Shown here piece by piece: positions 6,911-15,508 of a DNA stretch of 64,000 nt (position 1 is its first letter; the number at the start of each line of letters is the position of its first letter). The notes under the pieces are model-generated. The model saw only the letters and a program-made list of their open reading frames with translations. It did not search any database and was not told where the DNA came from. This DNA comes from Candidatus Coatesiibacteriota bacterium (GTDB taxonomy: Bacteria; RBG-13-66-14; B26-G2; JAUVZD01). The position numbers and the translations under genes are program-made. The DNA lies in NCBI GenBank assembly GCA_030602715.1, contig JAUVZD010000009.1:62001-126000 (forward strand), read 5' to 3'.

Positions 6911-7762
6911 TTGGTTGATTACGGGAAAATTATGGTGACCGGCGCACTTGGGCAGTTGGGCAAGGAGCTGGTCGCTTTGTTGATGGAGGCAGGCTATCAG
7001 GTATCAGCCGTTGACCTGCCGGAGTTTGACCTCACCGATTCCTCTGTGGTGGAGGCTCATCTTTCCAGCGAACGACCGCAGTTCATCTTCCACTGCGCCG
7101 CCTACACCGATGTGGAGCGGGCTGAGGAGGAGCCGGAGCTGGCACGGCAGATAAACGCCCTCGCCACCGCCGACCTTTCCGTTTCTGCCGACGGGCTCGG
7201 GGCACCCCTGGTCTATATCTCCACCGATTTCGTCTTTGACGGAGAACAAAGAAAACCTTACACAGAGGATATCTACCCCAATCCGCTCTCAGCATATGGT
7301 CGTTCAAAACGGGATGGTGAGCTGGCGGTTATGCAATCCTGCCGAAAGTATTTCATCGTCCGCACCTCATGGCTCTTCGGTCGCTCGCCTGCCGCCTTCC
7401 CGCAAAAGATACTGGCAAAGGCTTCCGAAAATGCCCCGCTCAAGGTGGTGGATGACCAGCGGGGCTCGCCGACCTATGCCAGGGATCTGGCGGGCGGTCT
7501 TCTGCCCCTGCTGGGAAGCGACGCCTACGGCGTCTATCATCTGGCAAACGGGGGGACGGCGAGCTGGTATGAGCTTGCCTGCGAGACCCTCAAACTTGCT
7601 GATATGGGGGACTATCCAATAGAGCGAGTCTCGGCGGGTGAGTTTACCACAAAAGCGAAGCGTCCGGCATATTCCGTACTGGATTGTAGTAAATATAAGG
7701 AAACCTTTGGGGTTGAGTTGCGCCACTGGCGGGAGGCGCTGGCGGAGTATGTGCAAAGTTAA
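6911..7762 (+). CDS. rmlD: dTDP-4-dehydrorhamnose reductase (RmlD)
   Basis: NAD(P)H-dependent short-chain reductase of 283 residues making dTDP-L-rhamnose, the last step of the pathway. Visible: VTGALGQLGKEL (Rossmann GxxGxxG), AAYTDVERAEEEPE and YISTDFVFDGEQRKPYTE (typical RmlD), YGRSKRDGE (YxxxK) and RTSWLFG. The start is TTG at 6911; an in-frame TAG lies six bases upstream and the family needs residues before the KIMVTG strand, so the internal ATG at 6932 is less likely. It closes the rml operon, whose product is a cell-surface polysaccharide precursor. No clear terminator follows. Confidence 0.93.
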   Translation: MVDYGKIMVTGALGQLGKELVALLMEAGYQVSAVDLPEFDLTDSSVVEAHLSSERPQFIFHCAAYTDVERAEEEPELARQINALATADLSVSADGLGAPLVYISTDFVFDGEQRKPYTEDIYPNPLSAYGRSKRDGELAVMQSCRKYFIVRTSWLFGRSPAAFPQKILAKASENAPLKVVDDQRGSPTYARDLAGGLLPLLGSDAYGVYHLANGGTASWYELACETLKLADMGDYPIERVSAGEFTTKAKRPAYSVLDCSKYKETFGVELRHWREALAEYVQS

Positions 7763-7861
7763 CTGGTTTGAGTGTAGTGCGATTAATTTAAAAAGGAAGC
7801 CGTTAACCTTCCTGTATATGTTATCTCATAGATTGTGAGATCTCTTTAGCTCATGTAGACT

Positions 7862-9148
7862 ATGTCTCAACTGATAACCACCACCAAGCCGGTCGCCGAG
7901 AAATCCCTGCTCATCGGCATAGATTCTCCTTATGAGCGTTCCCATCTGGATGTGGAGGAGAGCCTGGAGGAGCTGGGGGCCCTTCTCCGTGCCAGCGGAG
8001 CCGAGGTGCTGGGCAGTGTAATCGTAAAACAGCGAAAGCCCACTCCAGCCGCCTATATCACCGAGAGTAAGCTGGAGGAGGTGGCGGTGTTGGTGGCGGA
8101 GATGGATGCCAACCTGGTGGTCTTTGATGTGGAGTTGAACCAGCGGCAGGTGGGAAACTGCGAGCGCATTCTGGACTGTGGGGTTATAGACCGCACCTGG
8201 GCTATACTGGATATCTTCGCCCTCCACGCCTCCAGCGCCGAAGGCAAGATTGCTGTGGAGCTGGCAATGCTTTCGTATCTCCTACCTCACCTGACCGGAA
8301 AGGGGCGGGACCTCTCCCGTCTGGGCGGGGGGATCGGCACGCGTGGTCCCGGTGAGACCAAGCTGGAGACCGACCGTCGTCGGGTGCGCCAGCGCATCGC
8401 CAAGCTGAAGAAAGACCTGGCTCAGATAGAGAGGAGGCGGCGAGTGGGGAGTAGAATACGGCGCGCTCCCGGGGGACCGTTTAAGGTGGCTCTGGTGGGT
8501 TACACCAACTCCGGCAAGACCACCCTGTTGAACACCCTGACCTCCTCCGACGCCTTCACCGAGGACGGCTTCTTCTCCACTCTGGATCCCACCACCCGTA
8601 GATTGACTTTTGAAGGCGGTCGGGAGGTGGTCTTTTCCGACACCGTGGGCTTTATCTGCAAGCTTCCCCACCAGTTGGTGGAGGGTTTCCGTGCCACGCT
8701 GGAGGAGGTGGTGGTGGCTGACCTCATAATGTTGGTCGCCGATGCGGAAGACCAACGCCTGCCGGCACAACTGGAGGTGGTGGAGGAGGTGCTGGAGAGT
8801 TTGAGTGCCTCACAGATTCCCCGCTTACTGGTGCTTAACAAGCGAGATAAACTGGGGATTCAGGAGCTTTCCGCCCGCATGCAGATGCGGTCGGAGGCGG
8901 TAGCCATATCGGCGCTCACCGGGGAAAATCTGGATGGATTGATGGCTATGGTTGAGGAGCAGGCGATGCGGAATATGGTCTGTGTGCGAGCCAGGTTCAG
9001 TGGCGGGGATAAGGCAATAATCAAACGTTTTCGGCGGTTGGCTCAGGTGATAGGCGAGACCACCTCGCCGACAAACGAGGTGGTCATTGAAGCCTGGGTT
9101 CATCGGGAATTGGCGGAACGATTCAAGGGATTGGAATATATTGGATAG
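7862..9148 (+). CDS. hflX: Ribosome-associated GTPase HflX
   Basis: Of 428 residues, the N-terminal HflX domain (about 15-190) carries AAYITESKLEE and LNQRQVGNCERI; a glycine-rich linker GGGIGTRGPGETKLETDRR is the family hallmark. The G domain has G1 GYTNSGKT, G2/G3 around FSTLDPTTRR and DTVGF, and G4 NKRD. HflX binds the 50S subunit and rescues or splits stalled and stress-damaged ribosomes. It is preceded by a 99-bp gap holding only weak inverted repeats, and no good Shine-Dalgarno is seen. It converges with the thioesterase gene 10 bp downstream. Confidence 0.95.
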   Translation: MSQLITTTKPVAEKSLLIGIDSPYERSHLDVEESLEELGALLRASGAEVLGSVIVKQRKPTPAAYITESKLEEVAVLVAEMDANLVVFDVELNQRQVGNCERILDCGVIDRTWAILDIFALHASSAEGKIAVELAMLSYLLPHLTGKGRDLSRLGGGIGTRGPGETKLETDRRRVRQRIAKLKKDLAQIERRRRVGSRIRRAPGGPFKVALVGYTNSGKTTLLNTLTSSDAFTEDGFFSTLDPTTRRLTFEGGREVVFSDTVGFICKLPHQLVEGFRATLEEVVVADLIMLVADAEDQRLPAQLEVVEEVLESLSASQIPRLLVLNKRDKLGIQELSARMQMRSEAVAISALTGENLDGLMAMVEEQAMRNMVCVRARFSGGDKAIIKRFRRLAQVIGETTSPTNEVVIEAWVHRELAERFKGLEYIG

Positions 9149-9158
9149 ATTGAGTGGT

Positions 9159-9638
9159 TCATCCTGCCCGCAGGTCTTCCACACACGGCTGACTGCTGTC
9201 CTCATTCTCCAGGTAGCTTAGAATCTCATCAGTTGCCTCATCCTTCAGGGGAAAGTATTTCCCCCACCCTTTGGCATAGATATTCCCCTCGCTGTCCTCA
9301 ATATAGCCCTCAGCGGTCAGGTAGCGGTGTTTATCATTCACCATCTCCGCCACCGCGCGCACCTCCATCCCCGGTTGAAGCGGCAAGAGATAGCGGACGG
9401 ATAGCTCCCAGGTGTTAAACAGTAACCCGGTCTTCACGCAGATCGCCCAACCCATAATCTCGTCCAGGACGGCGGACAGGATTCCGCCGTGGATGTGGTC
9501 TTTGTAGCCCACATGATGTTCGGCGGGCTTGAACTCGGCGAAGACCCTTTCGCCGTCGGTTTGGAAGGTTATGGATAAGCCACAGTGGTTTTCCCGACCG
9601 CAGATGAAACATTTCGGGTAGCGGGGAAGGGGTTTCAT
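9159..9638 (-). CDS. PaaI-family hotdog thioesterase
   Basis: A 159-residue hotdog-fold protein. HIHGGILSAVLDEIMGWA is the central helix with the HGG...D/E catalytic signature of PaaI/4HBT acyl-CoA thioesterases, and CFICGRENHCGL at the N-terminus is a short cysteine-containing lead-in seen in one PaaI subgroup. It probably hydrolyses an acyl- or aryl-CoA thioester in the cytoplasm; the substrate is unknown. The ATG has a GGAGG Shine-Dalgarno 6 nt upstream. It converges with hflX. Confidence 0.85.
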   Translation of the reverse strand: MKPLPRYPKCFICGRENHCGLSITFQTDGERVFAEFKPAEHHVGYKDHIHGGILSAVLDEIMGWAICVKTGLLFNTWELSVRYLLPLQPGMEVRAVAEMVNDKHRYLTAEGYIEDSEGNIYAKGWGKYFPLKDEATDEILSYLENEDSSQPCVEDLRAG

Positions 9639-9752
9639 AAGATACCTCCGGTGGATTTAATGTATTATACATTATGCGAAGGATATAATAAACCCATATC
9701 CTGATGGGGGGATAGAGATACATGCTTAAGACATTATACTGTTGAAAGGATA

Positions 9753-9781
9753 TTGCGCCGTTTTCATAACTATGATATAGT
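9753..9781 (+). promoter_or_regulatory. Promoter of the barrel-like gene at 9829
   Basis: TTGCGC, 17 bp, TATAGT with a TGA extended -10. It lies 48 nt before the ATG. Confidence 0.5.
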
Positions 9782-9828
9782 GATATTCTGGTTTTCACTG
9801 TGGAATCAACCGGAAGAGAAGGAAGCTG

Positions 9829-10593
9829 ATGTTTTTTAGAGGGACAGTGCTGTTTTTTTTGCTCAGCGCAATGCTGTTTTCCCCTGGTTTTGCCCAGACA
9901 AGATACGGCGACCTGAGCGATGAGGAGCTGAAGGTGATTCCTCCGCCGGACTGGTATCTTATTTTTGCTGTGGGGACCAGCGGGGGACAGAGTGGATGGG
10001 ACTTCAACTCCCCTTATATTGCCTTTCAGGGGAGCTTCCACCGCTACTTTGGAGATTCCGGCTCAAACAGACTGGGAGTATACTTTACCTATATGCAGAG
10101 TAGGCGGATAAACGAGTTTTTCCCCAACCGAGGTCCCATCTACAATAACTGTAAAAAGCATATAATAATTGGGCTTTGCCATCATTTTCTGTTGGTTCCC
10201 AAACAGAGAATATGTCCCGCTCTGGGGTATGGCTTTGCGGTGATGAATATCCGGGCAAAGGGCAGTTATGAATATGTTTTCTATGAACAATCTGAAGGTG
10301 ATGGGGCATGTTCTCCAAGCGAGAATGATTACCAGCCCTATGTTGAGGAGCGGGAGGTGAGGATAAATGCCTGGCGCACGGGGGTGTTGTTGTCTGTGGC
10401 TTTGCGAGTCAACCTTACCTCCAAGTTTGACTTGGAGTTTGGGTTGTTCCAGACCCTGGGTATAAAGGGAATTAACAAAGATGTGGTTGTCAAGCAGGAG
10501 ATGAGTGGGGGAAAGATTAGGACGCAGATTATAGAATATAAAGTGCCACTAAACGAGACCATCTTGACCGCCGGGCTGGCTTTTCGCCTTTAA
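9829..10593 (+). CDS. Secreted outer-membrane beta-barrel-like protein
   Basis: A 254-residue protein with a signal peptide (hydrophobic FFLLSAMLF then FAQ) and a mature part rich in alternating aromatic and polar residues such as LGVYFTYMQSRR, LCHHFLLV and YGFAVMNIRAKG, ending in a final strand AGLAFRL with an aromatic-free terminus. This pattern suggests a small outer-membrane barrel, but no named family is recognised. AAGGAAG precedes the ATG. A small possible reading frame and a propeller-like secreted gene follow. Confidence 0.6.
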   Translation: MFFRGTVLFFLLSAMLFSPGFAQTRYGDLSDEELKVIPPPDWYLIFAVGTSGGQSGWDFNSPYIAFQGSFHRYFGDSGSNRLGVYFTYMQSRRINEFFPNRGPIYNNCKKHIIIGLCHHFLLVPKQRICPALGYGFAVMNIRAKGSYEYVFYEQSEGDGACSPSENDYQPYVEEREVRINAWRTGVLLSVALRVNLTSKFDLEFGLFQTLGIKGINKDVVVKQEMSGGKIRTQIIEYKVPLNETILTAGLAFRL

Positions 10594-10653
10594 CCGCAAT
10601 TTCCTGCGACCATAACTGTGCATCGGGGAGATGGATGATGGAGGAGATCCTGG

Positions 10654-10818
10654 ATGAGAGGTCGCTTCTGGCTTGCGATACCATCCTTGACGAATGTATG
10701 GAACATGAGAGCGGGAGTGGCATATTTGAAGATAGGGCATAAAGGGGCTCCTCCCGGTAAAGATTTTTACCCGCTGGAGCATCTTTATCCGATTGAGATA
10801 GGAAAATTAGAGGAGTGA
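10654..10818 (+). CDS. Possible 54-residue small protein
   Basis: Too short for the ORF track. ATG at 10654 is preceded by GGAGGAG with 7-nt spacing, one of the better ribosome-binding sites in this stretch, and the frame runs to TGA at 10816-10818, six bases before the next gene's ATG, so its last codons double as that gene's Shine-Dalgarno. The product is not recognised; it has a KGAPPGKDFYPLEHLYP segment. No family support, so it could also be a decayed gene or chance frame. Confidence 0.35.
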   Translation: MRGRFWLAIPSLTNVWNMRAGVAYLKIGHKGAPPGKDFYPLEHLYPIEIGKLEE

Positions 10819-10823
10819 GATAG

Positions 10824-11840
10824 ATGAGGAATATTGTGCTGTTTACAGTAATGGTTCTTATGATTCCTTGCTTGGCTAACAGTTTGTATGAGACTTGGGA
10901 TTTGGGTGGGAGTGGTTATGGCCATGAAGTGATGGGGATAGCGATGGTATCTGAGGAGGATGGATGGGCAGTTAAGCGATATGGAAATCTATATCATTGG
11001 GATGGTGAAAATTGGGAATTTGTGATGGACTTTCCAGGTGGAGGACAGTTTTATGGGATGGAGTACTATGACTCCACCCACATTTATGCGTATCCTGGTG
11101 CTGTTCTATGGATGTATAACGGGATTGAATGGGAGGTATTTGAATCTCAACCGCCATCTGGGGCAGCGGATATGGAGGTGATAGCACCAGATAGTATATG
11201 GGTGAAAGGGTCAGATGTGAAGGGAGGAAAGGAGAATCAATCTGCTTGTTATTGGGACGGTGTTGATTGGACTGTTTATAATAATCCAGAGGGGTTTGAT
11301 AATGATTATTTGGCTTGTCTCGGCTTCGGCTCGTTTGATGAGGGTTGGGCTGGTGGCGATAATGGAGCCATGAGCCATTTTTATGATGGTGAGTGGCATG
11401 CGGTGGAGCCACCATTGACTGGCGAGTGGTTGACCTGTTCTGATTTCGCCAACCCAGATTATGGAATGATGGCTGGAGAGGGTGTTTATATGATTTATTA
11501 TGGTGGTAGTTGGGATGTTCACGATGCGGTGCCAAATATCTTTACCGACTGTTTTGTAATAAACAATGAGTATCTTGTGATGGTAAGCGATAATCATAAG
11601 ACTATATATATAATGCATTACGATTATTATGAGATTGGAAAGTACACAGGTGTGGAAATGTATTCCGTCTTTGCTACGGCGCCTAATGACATATGGGCTG
11701 GGGGTGAGGACGGCTTCGTCTGCCACTGGAACTTCAACATTGATGTCCAGCCCACATCGGTGGGGCAGATAAAGGCGATGTTCGGCGGGGAGGGGGTGTC
11801 TTCTGCCGAGCCCTCAGGGCACAGCGAGCCAATAAGATGA
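10824..11840 (+). CDS. Secreted propeller-like protein with VQPTS...IKAxF C-terminal motif
   Basis: A 338-residue exported protein with signal peptide (LFTVMVLMIPCLANS). The mature part is a run of short Trp/Tyr/Gly-rich strands such as DGWAVKRYGNLYHWDG, EGWAGGDNGAMSHF and NDIWAGGEDGFVCHW, which resemble BNR/YCF48-type beta-propeller blades. Near the C-terminus is DVQPTSVGQIKAMFG, almost the same as the extreme C-terminus of the unrelated secreted protein at 42858-43586. Unlike that protein it continues about 20 residues past the motif. Codon use is more AT-rich than the neighbours over most of its length, but the tail returns to GC-rich sequence, as if the body was exchanged. Confidence 0.75.
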   Translation: MRNIVLFTVMVLMIPCLANSLYETWDLGGSGYGHEVMGIAMVSEEDGWAVKRYGNLYHWDGENWEFVMDFPGGGQFYGMEYYDSTHIYAYPGAVLWMYNGIEWEVFESQPPSGAADMEVIAPDSIWVKGSDVKGGKENQSACYWDGVDWTVYNNPEGFDNDYLACLGFGSFDEGWAGGDNGAMSHFYDGEWHAVEPPLTGEWLTCSDFANPDYGMMAGEGVYMIYYGGSWDVHDAVPNIFTDCFVINNEYLVMVSDNHKTIYIMHYDYYEIGKYTGVEMYSVFATAPNDIWAGGEDGFVCHWNFNIDVQPTSVGQIKAMFGGEGVSSAEPSGHSEPIR

Positions 11841-11878
11841 TAAAGGAAAAGTTGTATATGTATAATGGGAAAAGCACA

Positions 11879-11902
11879 CTCCCCGTCCGGGGAGGTTTTC
11901 TT
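11879..11902 (+). terminator. Intrinsic terminator after the 10824 gene
   Basis: CTCCCC-gtcc-GGGGAG followed by GTTTTC and further T-rich sequence, 39 nt after the stop. Confidence 0.75.
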
Positions 11903-11975
11903 TATCTTTTTTTGCGGGATATGTTATACTCCCTGAATTCCCGACGACTGACCGCATCCAGATAGGAGGGCTGCG

Positions 11976-13175
11976 TTGCGCCTTTATGAACATGAGGCAA
12001 AGGAGCTGTTCGCCGAGGCGGGCATCCCCATCCCCGGATCCGCTCTCATAACAGGACCGGGGGAAGCCGAGCGTGCCGGCGATGAGGTGGGCTATCCTTT
12101 GGTGGCTAAGGCGCAGGTGTTGATCGGCGGAAGGGGGAAGGCGGGGGGAATCCTCAAGATTGAAAGTAAGGAGCAACTGAAGGAGCGGTTAGCCGAGCTC
12201 TGGGATAAGAAGATTCGTGGCTATGCGGTGGAGAGGATTCTTCTGGAGGAGATGGTGCCCTATCAAAAGGAGTTCTATTTGGGCATCACCATAGACCGGG
12301 TCAACTATCGCCTGGCTCTCATCGCCTCAACCGAGGGGGGCGTGGAGATAGAGCGGGTGGCAAAGGATAAGCCGGAAGCCCTTGCCCGGCTATTTCTGGA
12401 TATTGACCGTCGGTTCTATCCCCATATGGGGGTAGCCCTCCTGAAGAAGCTGGGTATAGGGGGGCGGGTGCTCAACAGTTTGACCTCTATTCTCTCCAGA
12501 ATGCACCGATTGTTCATTGAGCACGAAGCCAAGATGGTGGAGATAAACCCCCTGGGCTCACTTGAGGACGGGAAGGTCATAGCCCTTGATGCCCGCATGA
12601 ACCTGGATGACGACGCCCTATTTCGCCATCCGGAGCTGGCGCGGTTCAATCTGACCGACCGCCATGAGGAGGGGGAGCGCACCCCACGGGAGATGGAGGC
12701 GCTTTCGGCGGGGATTCCCTATCTGGATCTGGACGGCGACATCGGCATGTTCCCCGGCGGCGCAGGCTTCGGGATTATGGGCAACGACTTCATCACCTAC
12801 TACGGCGGAAAGCCGGCAAATTTCATGGACTCCGGTGGCGGTCCCACCCCTGAACGGATAGCCAGGATGCTTATGCTGTTGAACGAAAACCCCAAGGTTA
12901 AGGCTATCTTCGGAGCCCGATTCGGAGGGGTGAGCAGGTGCGACGATTTCGCCAAGGGGCTTATCATCTTCCTCTCCGAACATGAGCTAACCAAGCCGAT
13001 GGCTCTGCGTATGACCGGCAATATGTGGGAGGAGGGACTGCGCCTGCTGACCGAAGCCAGGGAGAAAAACCCGCAGTTTTTCGCCAATATAGAGCTTTAC
13101 GGCATTGAAACCCCCATTGAGGAGGTCTGCAAGCGGGCGGTGGCTCTGGCTGGGGGGGATAATGTGCGGAGCTGA
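11976..13175 (+). CDS. sucC: Succinyl-CoA synthetase (ADP-forming) beta subunit
   Basis: A 399-residue ADP-grasp plus ligase-CoA protein. RLYEHEAKELFAEAGIPIPG is the canonical SucC opening, KAQVLIGGRGKAGGI the nucleotide-binding loop, EINPLGSLEDGKVIALDARMNLDD the metal-binding region, and GGAGFGIMGNDFITYYGGKPANFMD the CoA-ligase domain. With SucD it makes ATP or GTP from succinyl-CoA in the TCA cycle. The start is TTG at 11976 (first codons LRLYEHEAK) with AGGAGGG upstream; no ATG fits. sucD is not adjacent, which is unusual. An extended -10-like TGTTATACT lies about 50 nt upstream. Confidence 0.93.
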   Translation: MRLYEHEAKELFAEAGIPIPGSALITGPGEAERAGDEVGYPLVAKAQVLIGGRGKAGGILKIESKEQLKERLAELWDKKIRGYAVERILLEEMVPYQKEFYLGITIDRVNYRLALIASTEGGVEIERVAKDKPEALARLFLDIDRRFYPHMGVALLKKLGIGGRVLNSLTSILSRMHRLFIEHEAKMVEINPLGSLEDGKVIALDARMNLDDDALFRHPELARFNLTDRHEEGERTPREMEALSAGIPYLDLDGDIGMFPGGAGFGIMGNDFITYYGGKPANFMDSGGGPTPERIARMLMLLNENPKVKAIFGARFGGVSRCDDFAKGLIIFLSEHELTKPMALRMTGNMWEEGLRLLTEAREKNPQFFANIELYGIETPIEEVCKRAVALAGGDNVRS

Positions 13176-13243
13176 GCGGATGGACCGAAAAATCCTCTCT
13201 TCTTACCAACCAATGATTCATCAATAGATAGGAGATAGCGACG

Positions 13244-13774
13244 ATGAGGGCTTATCTATCAATAATCGTTCTGGTCTGCGTCGTTTTCGCCTCCTGTGCC
13301 TGGGCGGAGACGCCGACAACCCCCAAAGAGACGGTGCAAGCCTTTCTGGACTTGCTCTCCGCCGGGGATATGTCCGCTTATGAATACTGGGATGTGGATA
13401 TGGAGTGCGATTTCATCTTCGGGGATTTTTATCGTTCCCTATCCCTTGATGAGCAGAAGCGATTGCAAGACGGGCTAATCGGAGCCAACCAACCCTTCAT
13501 CAGTATGTTCTCTGAGATTCTGGCTGAGAGTGAGATTGTCTTTCTCGGTGAGCGAGCCCTGGGGGCGGATATATGCGAGGTGGAGTTCTGGTTGACTTCT
13601 GGGGACGATAAAACCCACTACCTCTATTTCATGCGTCGGGATGGGGAGGGCTGGAAGATTATCCGGGGGATAATTGATGGAATGGACCTGGATGTGGTGC
13701 TGCGGGTAACCTTTCTCACCGAGTGGCAGGGCTTGACCGTGGATGAGATTCTGGAGAATTTCCAACTGTTCTGA
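13244..13774 (+). CDS. Secreted protein of unknown function (possible NTF2-like fold)
   Basis: A 176-residue exported protein: signal peptide with AWA|ET cleavage around residue 23 (an alternative lipobox reading at FASC is weak). The mature start TTPKETVQAFLDLLSAGDMSAYEYW followed by strands with GDDKTHYLYFMRRDGEGWKI resembles small NTF2/SnoaL- or MlaC-like lipid-binding folds, but no diagnostic residues are visible. AGGAG precedes the ATG. Its stop overlaps the start of the next gene (TGATG), so the two are translationally coupled. Confidence 0.6.
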   Translation: MRAYLSIIVLVCVVFASCAWAETPTTPKETVQAFLDLLSAGDMSAYEYWDVDMECDFIFGDFYRSLSLDEQKRLQDGLIGANQPFISMFSEILAESEIVFLGERALGADICEVEFWLTSGDDKTHYLYFMRRDGEGWKIIRGIIDGMDLDVVLRVTFLTEWQGLTVDEILENFQLF

Positions 13775-14790
13775 TGCGCTCTTCATACAAGGTTATACAT
13801 CTTCTGGCAGTGTTTGGGGGGGTGCTTATCCTCTCTTGTACCAGCGGGGGGCGCAGTGTTTACGAGGAGGCGCTGAGCCAGCAGGAAGAAGCCGACTACG
13901 CCCAAGCCATAGAGCTATATGAGCAGGTGATCGCCGAGAATCCCGGCGGTATCTGGGTGGAGCAGGCTAAGGAGCGCATAAAAGAGTGTAAGGCGATGCT
14001 CATCTACTTTGACGCCCACACCGCCCTTGGAGAGGGCGATATTGCCAAGTCCAAAGAGCTTCGCCGGGAAGCCGAGGGACTCTATCTCTACGAGCCGGAT
14101 TCCCTCTACCTGCAGGGAATGTATGACCTATTTGAGGGGGAATTTGAGAGGGCGGAGCTCTCCTTCCTAAAACTTCTTCACGACTATCCGGCGGTCCATC
14201 TCGGTTACCTGGGCATGGCACATCTGGATTATTCCTTGGGACGCTTGGGAAACGCCATCAAGAATGTGGATAAAGCCATCCGTTATACCAACCTCCTGCC
14301 GGAGAAGGAGGAGGGTGAGGAGTTGCTCATCACCCTGTGCGAGGGACTGGTGGTGGAGGCGGATTATATGGACCGCATCGCCGACCTGCTTCCCGCAACT
14401 ACCCAGAATCCCTGGGTTTACTATTATGTCGGTTACTCCTTAAACCACCGTCCTGAGCCCCAAAACGAGCAGGCGGTATCCATCCTGGCCCGGGGTCTCT
14501 CCAACAAGGACCTTCCAGAGAGGCTTCAGGCTGACCTGAGTGCGGAGCTGGCTTTAGCATATCTAGTGGAGGGTTACGGCGACAAGGCGCTCAGGTATAT
14601 TGATAAGGCGCTGGGGCTTTATCCGGACGATAAAGAGTATAAGAGTCTAAAGCGCAGGATAGAGAGTGCGGTGGCGGAGGGTCTTTCGCCCAAGAAGAAG
14701 AAGCCCGAAAAGCCCGAGGATAAGATATCGCCTTTAAAACTCTATCCGCCGTTCAAAAAGCAGGAGTTGATTGAGGAGCCGGGCAAATAG
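13774..14790 (+). CDS. TPR-repeat lipoprotein
   Basis: A 338-residue lipoprotein with lipobox LILSC followed by a short Ser/Gly linker. Residues about 30-300 contain TPR-type helical pairs (YEEALSQQEEADYAQAIELYEQVIAENPG; LYEPDSLYLQGMYDLFEGEFERAELSFLKLL; GNAIKNVDKAIRY; GDKALRYIDKALGLYPDD). The C-terminus is Lys/Pro-rich and probably disordered. TPR lipoproteins usually scaffold envelope complexes; the partner is likely the secreted protein encoded immediately upstream. The stop codon lies inside the terminator hairpin. Confidence 0.8.
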   Translation: MRSSYKVIHLLAVFGGVLILSCTSGGRSVYEEALSQQEEADYAQAIELYEQVIAENPGGIWVEQAKERIKECKAMLIYFDAHTALGEGDIAKSKELRREAEGLYLYEPDSLYLQGMYDLFEGEFERAELSFLKLLHDYPAVHLGYLGMAHLDYSLGRLGNAIKNVDKAIRYTNLLPEKEEGEELLITLCEGLVVEADYMDRIADLLPATTQNPWVYYYVGYSLNHRPEPQNEQAVSILARGLSNKDLPERLQADLSAELALAYLVEGYGDKALRYIDKALGLYPDDKEYKSLKRRIESAVAEGLSPKKKKPEKPEDKISPLKLYPPFKKQELIEEPGK

Positions 14791-14800
14791 CCCGGCTTTT
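14778..14800 (+). terminator. Intrinsic terminator overlapping the TPR gene stop
   Basis: GCCGGGC-aaata-GCCCGGC followed by TTTT; the TAG stop codon is within the loop and first base of the second arm. Confidence 0.8.
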
Positions 14801-14836
14801 CGTATATTGCAATTATTACGACAAGGGGAGCCTCTT

Positions 14837-15508
14837 TCAGGGGAATTTTTTGGGCATCTTCTCCCTCTGGCTTTGAATATGCTTTGCCAGCTCGGAGATG
14901 CCCTCCCCTTTCATAGCCGATACCTGAAAGATGGAGATATCCTGGCGCACCTTGCGGGCGTCGTCTTCCGCCCGATGGATGTTGAACTCCACCGCACCGA
15001 GGAGGTCTGCCTTGGTCACCACCAGCAGGTCTGCGGTGCGGAAGAGCACCGGATACTTGTAGGGCTTGTCGTCTCCTTCAGGGGTGGAGACCAGCGCCAT
15101 ACGCAACTCCTCGCCCAGATCGTAAGCCGCCGGGCAGACCAGATTGCCGATGTTCTCTATGAAGAGGAAAGCGGTATCGGTCAAATCCATCTGGGAGAGC
15201 GAGCGGTGGATCATCTCAGCATTGAGGTGGCAGGCGCCGACTGTGTTTATCTGAAAGACCTCCACGCCGAGTTTGGAGATGCGTTCTCCGTCCAAGGATG
15301 TTGCTAAATCACCCTCAATTACCGCGCTCTTCCCGCTTGAGCCTAACTCCTTTATCAAAGCCTCAATGAGGGTGGTCTTTCCCGAGCCCGGCGAACCCAT
15401 CACATTTAAGGTGTAAATTTTGCGTTTTCGCAGAAAATCCCGGTTGTGTGCCGCCTGCAGTCTATTGGTAGCCAGGACGTTCTTCATTACCTCATACTTG
15501 ATACTCAC
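14837..15508 (-). CDS. hypB: Hydrogenase/urease nickel-incorporation GTPase HypB
   Basis: A G3E-family GTPase of about 223 residues that delivers nickel to [NiFe]-hydrogenase together with HypA. GSPGSGKT is the P-loop, EGDLAT and NTVGACHLNAEM (His/Cys metal site) follow, then FIENIGNLVCPAAYDLGE and VTKADLL (G4). The N-terminal poly-His stretch of some HypB proteins is absent. I choose the GTG at 15508, which overlaps the hypA stop (GTGA) and has GGAGG upstream; the longer ORF-track start lies inside hypA. No hydrogenase structural gene is in the window. Confidence 0.93.
   Translation of the reverse strand: MSIKYEVMKNVLATNRLQAAHNRDFLRKRKIYTLNVMGSPGSGKTTLIEALIKELGSSGKSAVIEGDLATSLDGERISKLGVEVFQINTVGACHLNAEMIHRSLSQMDLTDTAFLFIENIGNLVCPAAYDLGEELRMALVSTPEGDDKPYKYPVLFRTADLLVVTKADLLGAVEFNIHRAEDDARKVRQDISIFQVSAMKGEGISELAKHIQSQREKMPKKFP

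Noticed and set aside
14771-15307. 178-residue plus-strand frame opposite hypB
   Set aside because: Shadow of an unmistakable HypB GTPase.
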